Assembly: GCF_029868385.1 (NCBI RefSeq)
Contig: NZ_JARWNX010000062.1
Span: 1-64,000 of the forward strand
Reading direction: 5' to 3'
DNA: 64,000 nt
DNA from: Nocardia cyriacigeorgica
GTDB lineage: Bacteria > Actinomycetota > Actinomycetes > Mycobacteriales > Mycobacteriaceae
Both the position numbers and the translations under genes were made by a program. The notes under the pieces are model-generated. The model ran no database searches, was not told the DNA's origin, and saw nothing but the letters and a program-made list of their open reading frames with translations. Position 1 is the stretch's first letter. Each line of letters begins with the position of its first letter. Shown piece after piece: positions 9,050 through 17,766 of the stretch.

Positions 9050-9475
9050 ATGGACCTCGAAACGATCGCGGACCGGATCGCCATCGGCGATCTGCTCACC
9101 CGCTACGCCCATGCCGTCGACACCAAGGACTGGCCGCTGTATCGCAGCGTGTTCACCCCGGACGCCCATATCGACTACACCACGGCGGGCGGCCCGGTCG
9201 GTGATGTGGACACGGTGGTGACGCAGCTGTCGGTGGCGCTCGAATTGTTCTCCCGCACTCAGCATTTCGTCTCCAATATCGATGTCGCCCTGGACGGCGA
9301 CAGAGCCACGGTGCGCGCGATGTTCTTCAACCCCATGATCGTCTCGACGGGCAAACAGTTCTTCTGCGGCGGCTGGTACAACCACGAACTGGTCCGCACC
9401 GACGACGGCTGGCGCAGCACCCGGCTGGTGGAGGAGTCCGCCTGGTTCGACGGGCTGGAACAGGCCTTCAGCTGA
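9050..9475 (+). CDS. SnoaL-like / NTF2-fold family protein
   Basis: This 141-residue protein has the NTF2-like pattern: helix IADRIAIGDLLTRYAHAVDTKDW, then FTPDAHIDYT (residues near 38-47), a HFVSN strand, and a closing WRSTRLVEE strand. Relatives include ketosteroid-isomerase-like and ring-hydroxylating beta-subunit-like enzymes; many are annotated only as nuclear transport factor 2 family. The Tyr-Asp-Asp arrangement (RYA..D..D) suggests a polar cavity. ATG 9050 gives the usual N-terminus, although no good ribosome site is visible and TATATC 5 bases upstream may serve a leaderless start. It converges with the DUF3556 gene. Confidence 0.8.
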   Translation: MDLETIADRIAIGDLLTRYAHAVDTKDWPLYRSVFTPDAHIDYTTAGGPVGDVDTVVTQLSVALELFSRTQHFVSNIDVALDGDRATVRAMFFNPMIVSTGKQFFCGGWYNHELVRTDDGWRSTRLVEESAWFDGLEQAFS

Positions 9476-9505
9476 CCGTCCGGATACCGCGGGCGACGGC
9501 CGCGC

Positions 9506-10384
9506 TCACCGTGGGGCGGGATACACCGGCAGGTCATCGTCCCATGGTTGCCGGGTGACCATATCGTCGACGCGCACCGTGCCGCTTTCGAATTCGCCGG
9601 TCGCGGCGTCGACCAGCCGGTAGCGCTGGGTTCGGGTATGGATGGGTTGGGCCGCGGGCATGGCGACGACCGCGATGATGCCCGCCCGGATCTTCGCCTC
9701 GGCCGAGGGCGTGAGGCACCACAGGGTGGTGTCCCAGTTCCCGGCGTAGTACCGCATACCGGGTAGGAACGAGATCTTGGCCGGGAACAGGTTGCCGAGG
9801 ATCACGATGCCAGCGAGCACGGCGAACAGCACACCGAGCGCGACCGGCGAATTCGACTGGACCAGGCCGAAATCGGCGTGACCGACGAACAGGGTCAGCA
9901 CGCCGAAGATCATGAAGACGTTCCATTCCAGTGGTACGCCCATCGGGATCGCCGCCAGGATCGTCAGATGGAAGCAGATCATCACGGTGGCGGCGATGGC
10001 CGTCGGCCAGCCGCCGTGGCTGAAGAACAGCACCAGCGGAACACACATCTCCACGGCGGTGCCGCCGTGGGCCAGGATCCGGGAGGGGCGGCCCGGTCGG
10101 AGGTCATCGGGGAAGCGTTCGAAGAACATCCGCTTGACGACCTTGGGCCGCAGGATCGGATTATTGGACATCATCGTCGAGACGACGAACGGGAAGTGCT
10201 GGTTCAACTTGGAGATCGCCGCACCCATCCAGATGACGACGAAGACGATCTTCGCGGCGACGATCATATCGATGCCGGTGAACAGGAATGTCAGCGTGAG
10301 CAGCACCAGCAGTGCACCGTAGAGCAGAACATCGAAGGGTGTGCGGGACGTGCCGGTGGTGAGCGGCACCCGGCCGGGCCACAT
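9506..10384 (-). CDS. DUF3556-like transmembrane protein, short form
   Basis: This 292-residue protein has about six membrane helices (for example residues 17-35, 40-58, 110-125, 130-160, 165-200). Conserved blocks include WMGAAISKLNQHFPFVVS, RMFFERFPDDLRPG and FLPGMRYYAGNWD, which I associate with the mycobacterial/nocardial DUF3556 family. From memory, full members are near 580 residues, so this looks like roughly the middle and end of that protein. No missing N-terminal half is visible upstream. The role is unknown; the HTTM-like helices recall vitamin-K-carboxylase relatives. A KstR-like dyad overlaps the promoter. Confidence 0.65.
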   Translation of the reverse strand: MWPGRVPLTTGTSRTPFDVLLYGALLVLLTLTFLFTGIDMIVAAKIVFVVIWMGAAISKLNQHFPFVVSTMMSNNPILRPKVVKRMFFERFPDDLRPGRPSRILAHGGTAVEMCVPLVLFFSHGGWPTAIAATVMICFHLTILAAIPMGVPLEWNVFMIFGVLTLFVGHADFGLVQSNSPVALGVLFAVLAGIVILGNLFPAKISFLPGMRYYAGNWDTTLWCLTPSAEAKIRAGIIAVVAMPAAQPIHTRTQRYRLVDAATGEFESGTVRVDDMVTRQPWDDDLPVYPAPR

Positions 10385-10392
10385 CCCAGAAT

Positions 10393-10406
10393 AAGAACGT
10401 GTTCTA
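10393..10406 (-). promoter_or_regulatory. KstR-like operator upstream of the DUF3556 gene
   Basis: On the minus strand the site reads TAGAACACGTTCTT. It differs at one end base from the published KstR pattern TNNAACNNGTTNNA. It ends 8 bases before the ATG at 10384, where a repressor would block transcription. Confidence 0.5.
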
Positions 10407-10558
10407 TTTTAGCGGTCGCTCGGGTCACCGTCCGCGAATCCGGGAAACACCCGACCCGCGTTCGGGGTGCACGGATCGTGCGGACCCGGTCCCGAAACCG
10501 GGCACGCCCTGTCGCGCCGGATTTCAGCGTGACAGGGCGTGCGATCGGGGCCGATCGG

Positions 10559-12025
10559 TCAGCACTTGACCAGTTCGGGTTCCGGCTCGTCCGCGTTGTG
10601 CGATTCATCGGATCCACTGGAGCGGTTGGGCAGCAGCACCGCCACCACGATGATGATCGCCGCCAGGACCGCCGAGACACCGAAGGCCAGCCGCATACCG
10701 TCGAGATGAGCGGTTGTCGCATCGACGCCTTCGTCGATCAACGAGGTGCTGCGCGTGGACATCACGGTCACCACGAGCGCGGTGCCCAGCGCCGCCGCGA
10801 CCTGCTGCAAGGTGCCGAGCATGGAACTGCCGTGCGAGTACAGCTGCTGCGGGAGCGCGCCGAGGCCGAGGGTGAAGACCGGGGTGAAGGCCGCGGCCAG
10901 CGACACCATGAGCAGAATGTGCAGGCCGAGCAGCTGCCAGTACGGGGTGCTCATCGAGATTCGGGTGAATCCGGCCAACGAGATCGTGATGCCCACTGCC
11001 GCCGGGATCACCAGCATCCGCCCACCGAACCGGTCGAACAGGCGGCCGATCGTCGGCCCGAGCAGTCCCATCGCCATACCACCGGGCATGACGAGCAGGC
11101 CGGTGCTCAACGGGCTCAGCTCGCGCAGATTCTGGAGGTAGAGCGGCAGCAGGATCATCGATCCGAGCATCGCCAGGAACGCGATGGACATGAAGATCAG
11201 CGATTTGGTGTAGGTACCGGACAGCAGGATGCGCAGATCCAGCAGCGGGGTGCCGGTGCGCTGGAGCCGCAGCTGCCGCCACGCGAACACAGCGATCAAC
11301 ACGACACCGGCCGCGACGATCAGCGCCGGGGTGGTGACGCTACCGGTTTCGAAGCGGCTCAGACCGTAGACCAGGCTGCCGAATCCGAGCGCCGCGAACG
11401 CGACACTCGACCAGTCGATGGCACCGGCTTCCGGCTCGCCCACGTTCTCCAACCGCCGCAGACCCAGCCAAGTGACCAGTCCGGCGATCGGCAGGACGAG
11501 CACGAACAGCCAACGCCACGAGCCGATCTGCAAGACCAGGCCGGACAGCACCGGACCCATGGCAGGGGCGACCGAAATGGCCAGGGTGACATTGCCCATG
11601 ACGCGGCCGCGGTCGCGTTCGGGCACCACCGTCATCAGCGTGGTCATCAGCAGCGGCATCATCACCGCGGTGCCGCCTGCCTGGATGACGCGGCCGATCA
11701 GCAGCACCGCGAACGAGGGCGCCACCGCCGAGAGCGCCGTGCCCACGAGGAACACGCCCATCGCGATCGCATAGGCCCGCCGGGTGGTGACCCGTTGCAG
11801 GAACCAGCCGGTGACCGGGATGACCGCCGCCATGGTGAGCATGAACGCGGTGGACACCCATTGCGCCGAGCGTTCGGTGATGTGCAGATCGGTCATCAGC
11901 CGCGGTATCGCGTTGATCATGATGGTCTCGTTCAGAATCACCACGAAGGTCGCGAGCACGAGCAGTCGGATCACCGTCGGTGTCCGCTGTTCGCCCGGCC
12001 TGCGGTCGGATAGCGCGATGGACAT
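10559..12025 (-). CDS. MFS drug exporter, DHA2 (EmrB/QacA) type
   Basis: This 488-residue carrier has about 14 membrane helices. Helix 1 carries the DHA2 motif NETIMINAIPRLMTDL, and the loop after helix 4/5 carries WVSTAFMLTMAAVIPVTGWF and DRGRVMG. Such carriers use the proton gradient to expel drugs or lipophilic metabolites. The start at 12025 follows GGAGG by nine bases; the open frame extends further upstream without support. It is followed on the same strand by DUF3556. No regulator is adjacent, although a TTGACC sequence at 12245-12240 might be its -35 element. Confidence 0.85.
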   Translation of the reverse strand: MSIALSDRRPGEQRTPTVIRLLVLATFVVILNETIMINAIPRLMTDLHITERSAQWVSTAFMLTMAAVIPVTGWFLQRVTTRRAYAIAMGVFLVGTALSAVAPSFAVLLIGRVIQAGGTAVMMPLLMTTLMTVVPERDRGRVMGNVTLAISVAPAMGPVLSGLVLQIGSWRWLFVLVLPIAGLVTWLGLRRLENVGEPEAGAIDWSSVAFAALGFGSLVYGLSRFETGSVTTPALIVAAGVVLIAVFAWRQLRLQRTGTPLLDLRILLSGTYTKSLIFMSIAFLAMLGSMILLPLYLQNLRELSPLSTGLLVMPGGMAMGLLGPTIGRLFDRFGGRMLVIPAAVGITISLAGFTRISMSTPYWQLLGLHILLMVSLAAAFTPVFTLGLGALPQQLYSHGSSMLGTLQQVAAALGTALVVTVMSTRSTSLIDEGVDATTAHLDGMRLAFGVSAVLAAIIIVVAVLLPNRSSGSDESHNADEPEPELVKC

Positions 12026-12452
12026 CTCGGGGTACCTCCGGTGATCGTGAGCAGAGTGGAGTGGCGCCGAGGGCAGGTCGTCGACCCGGCGCGGTGCCAC
12101 ATCAGATCAGACGGGGGTCGTCCGATCGATTCATCGGTCGAGCGCCGGTGGGCCTCGGCGATACCGTTCCCGATTGGTCACCGGGGGCGCCGAGCCGCTT
12201 CGGGCTCATAGAACAGCAAACAAGCTAAACCACACTCGAGGTCAAGTCATCCGATTTTTCGTGTGGTCAGCCGTGCGGCTCCCGCAGCAGAGCAGCCAGC
12301 TGGCGAGCAGTGGCAATCGGCAGGTACGCGTGTGAGATCGCCAGGCCGATGCGCGGCAGATCGGCCACATCCCGGAAGCACCAGGTAGATGCCCGCGTAG
12401 CGCGGGTTGGTCCGAGCGCTGTCGGTGCGGCCGGTGCCGAGCGATTCCGCCG
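12026..12452. other. Intergenic region with a possible promoter
   Basis: No convincing gene is present. The segment 12205-12250 is AT-richer than its surroundings and contains TTGACC on the minus strand (12245-12240), a plausible -35 for the MFS gene. I could not find a well-spaced -10 partner. The part nearest 12452 is the tail region of the upstream membrane protein gene. Confidence 0.4.
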
Positions 12453-13595
12453 TCATACCCGCGCCTCGGTCGCGGGATTTCCACGCTTCCACAGCCCGGG
12501 TAGCCGCCCCACACCACGGCGGATCGCGCGGGCCGACGCCGATCCGCCCATGAGGTAGGCCACCACCGCGACGATCACGCCGAGCAGCAGGACTGCGCGC
12601 AGGAGGTTCCACAGCGGTAACGTCACGGCGTCGAAGACCGCGGCGGCCGCCTCCGGTGAGCGGATCGCCTGCCCCGGATCGTCGAGGTAGTACCAGCGCA
12701 CGAACTGGATGGCGAGCGCGAGTATCGCCATGGCGACCGTGAGCGTCACGCCGAGCGCAGCGGTCGCGCGACGTCGAGAACCGGTGGGCGCGAACGCGAT
12801 CGCTGCCGCCGCAGCGAGCAGTGTCACCCAGGGTAGGACCGTCGCCGTCCGGTCGAGCGCGTCGACGAGGCGCCGTGCCTCGGCCAGCTCGGGTGACTGC
12901 GCCAGCACGAACTGGGTGTCGACCTGTGGAATGCGTTCGGCGAAGACGAATCCGCGCTCGAGCAGCCGAGCCTTCGCCTCCTCGATGATCGCGGCGAGCG
13001 AGACGCTGATCGTCCCGCTGTCATCGATATCCACCGCCGCCATGCTGGTCCGGCCGGTGAGCACGGCGACGATACTGCGGTGCGCGGCCCGGTTCGCCCC
13101 GGACCACAGGTCGGCGAACCGGTCGGAGCCGACCATCGAGGCGACCGTCTCGTGCACGAAATCCTCGGCTTGATCGGCGAGGAGGGGCGTCAGGCTCGCG
13201 ATGACGCGCTCGCGCCGTTCGCCCTCGCCCGCGACATCGGCCAAGGCTTGCGATACGACCGCCTCGATATCGATGCGGGTGACGATCTCCTCGGTGACCC
13301 GATCGGTGAGCGCCGCCCGGACCGCCGGGTCCGCCGCCAGCGGCGCGACAGTATCCACATAGCCGTCGGTGTCGAGGACGGTGGTGTGCACGACCCGAGC
13401 CAGTACCGAGGCCATGGCGAGGACGCCGGTGACGACCAGGAGCACGATCACCACGGTCCACCGCAGCCGGCGACCGCGCCGAGCGGGTGCCGGTGTTCGC
13501 GAGCCGCCGGAATCCTCGCCCCGCTCATCACGCGTGGCTTCGCCGGGCGCCTTGTCCGCACCGTCACCGGACGAGCCGATATCCGCATCCGCCAT
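12453..13595 (-). CDS. Conserved actinobacterial integral membrane protein
   Basis: This 380-residue protein has a charged, disordered N-terminus (residues 1-45), one membrane helix (46-70), a large extracytoplasmic region with repeated helices, and three C-terminal helices (about 235-262, 268-290, 325-350). A basic tail follows. The pattern TTVLDTDGYVDTVAPLAADPAVRAALTDRV is typical of a family of uncharacterised actinobacterial membrane proteins. No catalytic motif is evident. ATG 13595 has a modest AGGA upstream. It follows the LysR gene on the same strand but a hairpin separates them. Confidence 0.75.
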   Translation of the reverse strand: MADADIGSSGDGADKAPGEATRDERGEDSGGSRTPAPARRGRRLRWTVVIVLLVVTGVLAMASVLARVVHTTVLDTDGYVDTVAPLAADPAVRAALTDRVTEEIVTRIDIEAVVSQALADVAGEGERRERVIASLTPLLADQAEDFVHETVASMVGSDRFADLWSGANRAAHRSIVAVLTGRTSMAAVDIDDSGTISVSLAAIIEEAKARLLERGFVFAERIPQVDTQFVLAQSPELAEARRLVDALDRTATVLPWVTLLAAAAAIAFAPTGSRRRATAALGVTLTVAMAILALAIQFVRWYYLDDPGQAIRSPEAAAAVFDAVTLPLWNLLRAVLLLGVIVAVVAYLMGGSASARAIRRGVGRLPGLWKRGNPATEARV

Positions 13596-13630
13596 GACCG
13601 ATCCTGCCGGTTGTCCTCATGTCCGAGGCC

Positions 13631-13659
13631 GGGTGTATCGGTGCCACCCCGATACACCC
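13631..13659 (-). terminator. Hairpin between the LysR gene and the membrane protein gene
   Basis: A perfect 11-bp stem (GGGTGTATCGG with CCGATACACCC) has a 7-base loop. It sits about 70 bases past the LysR stop and 35 bases before the next gene, so it probably ends LysR transcription. Confidence 0.6.
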
Positions 13660-13731
13660 AGCACCTCCAGCAACAGCATGCGACGCGGCGCTCACTGCGG
13701 CCTCACCCGTGGAGGATGATCGCGCGAACTC

Positions 13732-14640
13732 TCACGACACGGCGCGGATCGCCTGGCTGCCCGCCGATGTGTCCGGGACGCCGAGGATCTCCAGGAAGGC
13801 GGTCGCCGCCGGACTGCGCGTGGTCCGGCCCCAGACGACGTATTCGACGCGAGTGGGCCCATCGGTGACCTCGACGGTCACCACACCGCTCAGATGGGGC
13901 ACCCACAGCGAGGGCAGCATGGCGATACAGAGGTCCTGACCGACGAGCCGGGTGATGTAATCGGCGGAGCTGACCTCGAAGGCCACCTCGCGCTCGAGAC
14001 CGGCGGAGGCGAAGGCCAGGTCGGATTGTGCGCGTCCGGCCGTTCCGGGCGGCAGGTCCACGAACACCTCCGACGACAGTGTGCGCAGATCGACCGAGGA
14101 GGCTTCCGCGAGCCGATGGCCCGGTGCGACGACGGCGACGAGCCGGTCCCGGACGAGTTCGTGCGCCGCGACCCCGCGCGGCCGCGCGGTGGGCGGCAGC
14201 CCGAGGAATGCCACGTCGAGAGCTCCCTGCTCCACCAGTTCGGCCAGCCCCTCGCTCGCCTCCACCCGCAGATTGATCCGCACATGCGGATACCGCTGGC
14301 GGAACTCGCGTAGCGCCGCGGGCACGTCGACGGCGGCGACCGACGGGATCAAACCCACTGCAAGACGTCCGCGGATCTCGCCGACCGCCGCCGCGACCTC
14401 GGCGCCCGCCCGTTCGGCGGCGTCCAAGCATTGGCGGGCCGCGGGGAGAAAAGCTTCACCCGCGGGCGTCAGCCGCACCCGACGGCTGGTGCGTTCGAAC
14501 AGCCGCGCGCCGAGTTCCCGTTCCAGACGCGCGATCTGGTGGCTGAGAGCGGATTGGACGACCAGGCATCGTTCGGCGGCGCGGGTGAAGCTGTTCGTCT
14601 CGGCGACGGCGAGGACATAGCGCATCTGCTGAAGCTCCAT
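13732..14640 (-). CDS. LysR-family transcriptional regulator
   Basis: This 302-residue protein has an N-terminal winged helix-turn-helix (MELQQMRYVLAVAETNSFTRAAERC, residues 1-25) followed by SALSHQIARLERELG and the RTSRRVRLTPAGE wing. The effector-binding domain spans residues 90-290 and includes the hinge segment RGRLAVGLIPSV. It is divergent from a DMT exporter and an NmrA-like reductase across 70-80 bases holding two T-N11-A sites. The usual LysR arrangement makes those two genes the likely targets. The effector is unknown. Confidence 0.92.
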   Translation of the reverse strand: MELQQMRYVLAVAETNSFTRAAERCLVVQSALSHQIARLERELGARLFERTSRRVRLTPAGEAFLPAARQCLDAAERAGAEVAAAVGEIRGRLAVGLIPSVAAVDVPAALREFRQRYPHVRINLRVEASEGLAELVEQGALDVAFLGLPPTARPRGVAAHELVRDRLVAVVAPGHRLAEASSVDLRTLSSEVFVDLPPGTAGRAQSDLAFASAGLEREVAFEVSSADYITRLVGQDLCIAMLPSLWVPHLSGVVTVEVTDGPTRVEYVVWGRTTRSPAATAFLEILGVPDTSAGSQAIRAVS

Positions 14641-14646
14641 CTATCC

Positions 14647-14702
14647 ATCGTGAATCACGATCGTTGTGGTGACAAACATGTGTTGGATTCATTGATCGAA
14701 TC
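14647..14702. promoter_or_regulatory. Two LysR-type binding sites in the divergent promoter
   Basis: Site 1 is a perfect 15-bp palindrome, ATCGTGA-A-TCACGAT (14647-14661), containing T-N11-A. Site 2 is GATTC-N7-GAATC (14686-14702), also T-N11-A. Their centres are 40 bases apart, about four helical turns. This fits a LysR tetramer binding recognition and activation sites. Confidence 0.7.
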
Positions 14703-14719
14703 GGGGTGAGATGGTGAGC

Positions 14720-15673
14720 ATGAAAAGTTCAGCAGCGGGGCTGGTTTCCGCCGGACCGCCCGCCGGGTCCGGCTCCGGATACGGAAACCTGCCGCTCACC
14801 GCACTGACAGCGCTCACACCCATCACCTGGGGCACGACCTATGTCGTGACCACCGAACTCCTCCCACCGGGACATCCGGTGTTCGCTGGCCTGCTGCGTG
14901 CGCTGCCCGCCGGGTTGATCGCGCTGGCGTTCAGCCGGATGCTGCCGCGCGGTTCCTGGTGGTGGAAGGCCGCGACACTCGGCGTGCTCTACATCGGGCT
15001 GCCGTTCCCGCTGCTGTTCCTCTCCGCCGAACATCTGCCCGGTGGCGTCGCCGCGACCTTGGCGGCGGCGCAGCCGCTGGCCGTGGCGCTGCTGGCCGTG
15101 CCGGTCCTGCGCGAGAGCCTGTCGGCGTGGCGGCTGGGCTGGGGTGTGATCGGCGTGGTCGGGGTCGGGCTCGTGGTGATCGGGCCGAACGCAGGCCTGG
15201 ACACCGTCGGCCTCGTGGCGGGCGTCGCCAGCGCGGCCTCCATGGCATTGGGTCTGACACTCACCAAACGCTGGGGCCGCCCGGACGGGATCGGGCCCAC
15301 CGCATTCGCGGGCTGGCAACTCACCGCCGGTGGACTGTTCCTGCTGCCCCTCACCTTCCTTCTGGAGGGTGCGCCACCGGCGATCGACGCGGACGCGGCC
15401 CTCGGCTATCTCTGGATGGGCTTGGTGGGTGGCCTGTTCGCCTACATCGTGTGGTTCCGCGGTATCGGCGCGCTACCGGTCACCTCCGTCGCGGTGCTCG
15501 TCCTGCTGTCGCCACTGGTGGCGGCGATCCTGGGCGCGGTTGTCCTCGGCCAAACCCTCGGCCCGATCCAGCTCACCGGCTTCGTGCTCGCGCTCGCCGC
15601 GATCGTCGCGGGCCAACTACCGGCGCCCTCCGGCGCTGTCGCATCACCCACACCGAAAGGAAGTATTCGATGA
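14720..15673 (+). CDS. DMT-superfamily (EamA) exporter
   Basis: This protein of about 317 residues has ten membrane helices in two EamA repeats. Repeat 1 carries ALTPITWGTTYVVTTELLP and repeat 2 carries GYLWMGLVGGLFAYIVWFRGIGALP. Family members export amino acids, nucleotides or drugs. I place the start at ATG 14720, nine bases after GGGGTGAG; ATG 14711 is also possible but sits too close to it. The stop overlaps the next gene by four bases, so the reductase is co-translated. LysR control is likely. Confidence 0.87.
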   Translation: MKSSAAGLVSAGPPAGSGSGYGNLPLTALTALTPITWGTTYVVTTELLPPGHPVFAGLLRALPAGLIALAFSRMLPRGSWWWKAATLGVLYIGLPFPLLFLSAEHLPGGVAATLAAAQPLAVALLAVPVLRESLSAWRLGWGVIGVVGVGLVVIGPNAGLDTVGLVAGVASAASMALGLTLTKRWGRPDGIGPTAFAGWQLTAGGLFLLPLTFLLEGAPPAIDADAALGYLWMGLVGGLFAYIVWFRGIGALPVTSVAVLVLLSPLVAAILGAVVLGQTLGPIQLTGFVLALAAIVAGQLPAPSGAVASPTPKGSIR

Positions 15674-16302
15674 AGATCGCCGTTGTCGGCGCCGCGGGCA
15701 TGGTCGGCTCACGCGTTATCACCGAGGCCGCGCGCCGCGGCCATGAACTGATCGCAGTGTTCCGCACGGAACGACAGGTCGCGTTGCCGCCGGGCGTGGT
15801 CGCCGTCGCGGGTGAGGCGAGCGATCCCGGCCGGATGAGCGAATTCTTCGACGGCGCGGACGCGATCGTGGCCGCGACCCGTCCGGCACCAGGGCATGAA
15901 CACGATGTCACCGACACGACGACCGGCCTGCTCGACGCGGCGGCGAAGACCCGCACGCGCATTCTCGTCGTCGGCGGCGCCGCACCCCTGCGCGTCTCCG
16001 ACGACGATGATCGGCTCGTCATCGACAGTCCCGATCACGTCCCGGCGCATATCCGTCCCATCGCGGCCGCCAGCATCGCGCAACTCGACGCGTGCCTGCC
16101 CCATCCGGCGCGGTGGGTGTATCTCAGTCCACCCGCGATGCTCGAACCGGGTCGACGCACCGGCCGATACCGGCGCGGAACCACGACCCTACTCACCGAT
16201 GCCGATGGCTCGTCCCGGATCTCGGCCGAGGATCTGGCGGTCGCCGTGGTCGACGAACTCGAAAATCCCGGTGTGGAACGTCATTTCACCGTCGGGTACT
16301 GA
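15670..16302 (+). CDS. NmrA/SDR-like NAD(P)-binding reductase
   Basis: This 210-residue protein starts with the Rossmann motif KIAVVGAAGMVGSRV (GxxGxxG at residues 7-13). It then follows the atypical short-chain NAD(P)-binding pattern of YwnB/NmrA-like proteins, with a GGAAPLRV segment near residue 103. There is no classical YxxxK pair, so activity as a redox enzyme is uncertain; some relatives sense redox state. AAGGAAG precedes the ATG, which overlaps the exporter stop. It forms a two-gene operon with the exporter. Confidence 0.82.
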   Translation: MKIAVVGAAGMVGSRVITEAARRGHELIAVFRTERQVALPPGVVAVAGEASDPGRMSEFFDGADAIVAATRPAPGHEHDVTDTTTGLLDAAAKTRTRILVVGGAAPLRVSDDDDRLVIDSPDHVPAHIRPIAAASIAQLDACLPHPARWVYLSPPAMLEPGRRTGRYRRGTTTLLTDADGSSRISAEDLAVAVVDELENPGVERHFTVGY

Positions 16303-16341
16303 TCCGACGGCGGCACGTCGCGGCATGGAGGCATCAGCGAA

Positions 16342-17298
16342 ATGAATCGAGTCCTCGGCACAGCGGTCGGCTTCACGTCCTTGGTGGCGGCGCTCCTCGC
16401 CCCTGTGCCGGGGCACGCGCATCCTCCACTGTTCCCGCCGACGATCGATCTTCCGGCCGGGTTCCAGCCCGAAGGCATCGCGATCGGGGCGTTCCCCGTG
16501 GCCTATTTCGGTTCTCGGGTCGACGGCACCCTCTATCGCGTCGATCTGAGCACCGGGCGCGGCACCACTCTCGGCCCCGGACCGGGCACGCCCGCGCTCG
16601 GTCTCGCGGTCGATCCGCGGGGCCGGTTGTTCGTCGCGGGCGGCACGGGCGGCGATGCGCGGGTGGTCGACGCGGAGACCGGTGCAGTGCTCGCGAGCTA
16701 CCGGCTCGGCACGCCGCCGGATACGTTCGTCAACGATGTGGCGCTCACGCCGACCGGTGCGTGGTTCACCGATTCCCGCACGCCGGTGCTCTATCACCTG
16801 CCGATCGGCCGCGACGGCGCCCTACCCACACCGGATGCGGTGGTACAGCGGCCACTGACCGGGGACCTCACGTATGTGGCCGACCAGATCAACGCCAACG
16901 GGATCGTGCGCACACCCGACGGCACCGGGCTGATCATCGTGCAGTCGACCACCGGTCATCTGTTCCGTGTGGACCCGGTCTCAGGTGTGACGCGGCGGAT
17001 CGATCTGAGCGCCGAGACCCTGCCCGGCGGCGACGGGCTGTTGCGGGACGACAGGACGCTGTTCGTCGTGCAGAACCGACTGAACACCATCGCGGTGATC
17101 ACCCTCGATCAGGCCGGGACCAGCGGACGAGTCGAGCGACATCTCAGCGATCCCCGCATGGATGTTCCGACGACCGTCGCGGCATTCGGAAACCGCCTGT
17201 ACCTACCCAATGCCCGATTCACGACGTCACCCGCGCCGACCACGCCGTACACCGCTGTCACCGTCGAGCGGCCCCGGATGAACGGGTCGGGCCGGTAA
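16342..17298 (+). CDS. Exported SMP-30/gluconolactonase-like beta-propeller protein
   Basis: This 318-residue protein has a signal peptide (hydrophobic residues 7-22, cleavage probably after GHA at 25). The mature part repeats the propeller pattern: LPAGFQPEGIAIG, GTLYRVDLSTG, GLAVDPRGRLFVAGG, VNDVALTPTGAWFTDS, ANGIVRTPDGTGLIIV. This is the SMP-30 / gluconolaconase-like region with Asn/Asp metal ligands. Substrate is unknown; exported members often act as lactonases or sugar-binding propellers. ATGGAGG lies ten bases upstream of the ATG. Confidence 0.82.
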   Translation: MNRVLGTAVGFTSLVAALLAPVPGHAHPPLFPPTIDLPAGFQPEGIAIGAFPVAYFGSRVDGTLYRVDLSTGRGTTLGPGPGTPALGLAVDPRGRLFVAGGTGGDARVVDAETGAVLASYRLGTPPDTFVNDVALTPTGAWFTDSRTPVLYHLPIGRDGALPTPDAVVQRPLTGDLTYVADQINANGIVRTPDGTGLIIVQSTTGHLFRVDPVSGVTRRIDLSAETLPGGDGLLRDDRTLFVVQNRLNTIAVITLDQAGTSGRVERHLSDPRMDVPTTVAAFGNRLYLPNARFTTSPAPTTPYTAVTVERPRMNGSGR

Positions 17299-17447
17299 TG
17301 CGCGCCGGTCTGCGGATCCAGGTCGCAACGACCCACCCTCGCCCTGTTCGCGCGAACGCACCGGTCGGCCCCACCGAACCGCCCGAGCCGCCTGCCGTAC
17401 TCCACCCGGTCGAATGCTCTGTCGACGACCCGTCGGCAACGGGCATG

Positions 17448-17640
17448 TATCGAAGCGTCGACGACCGCTGCGAGTTCGCCGGGCAGAGTATCTTCGATCC
17501 GCTGCCCGCCAACGGTGACGTCTCCTGTGCCGGGTGATCCACGACTGGGACGACGAGCAGGCGGCCATGATCCTCCGGCGGTGCGCCGACGCGGCCGGGA
17601 GCTGAACTGGAACACGTTCTTGCTGGAGCCACTCGCTTTG
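17448..17640 (+). pseudogene. Decayed O-methyltransferase fragment
   Basis: Three short frames in a row match the C-terminal SAM-binding part of a plant-type O-methyltransferase (methyltransferase family 2). First, DDRCEFAGQSIFDPLPANGD runs from 17460 to about 17519. Then LLCRVIHDWDDEQAAMILRR runs from 17522 and ends at a stop at 17605. Then NTFLLEPLAL follows in a third frame near 17608-17637. At least two frameshifts are needed to join them, and neither the dimerisation domain nor the last 50 residues is visible. The rest of the 468-base gap 17299-17766 holds no other gene I can support. Confidence 0.7.
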
Positions 17641-17766
17641 GATAATATTCCGAACACCTGTCCAGACACTTCCGACGAGCTGGGCACGTCGACACCGCAC
17701 CCGCCGTCGGGTGGCGGTGACACCGCCGGGGCGGCTGCACCTCGGCGAACCCGAAGGAGTGCATAT

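Noticed and set aside
9878..12013. Open frame of 711 codons on the plus strand opposite the DUF3556 and MFS genes
   Set aside because: It is a His/Arg/Gln-rich shadow of two well-supported genes on the other strand.
12242..12612. Small gene between the MFS and the membrane protein gene
   Set aside because: Frames on both strands lack a ribosome site and have shadow-like composition; only a possible promoter is supported.
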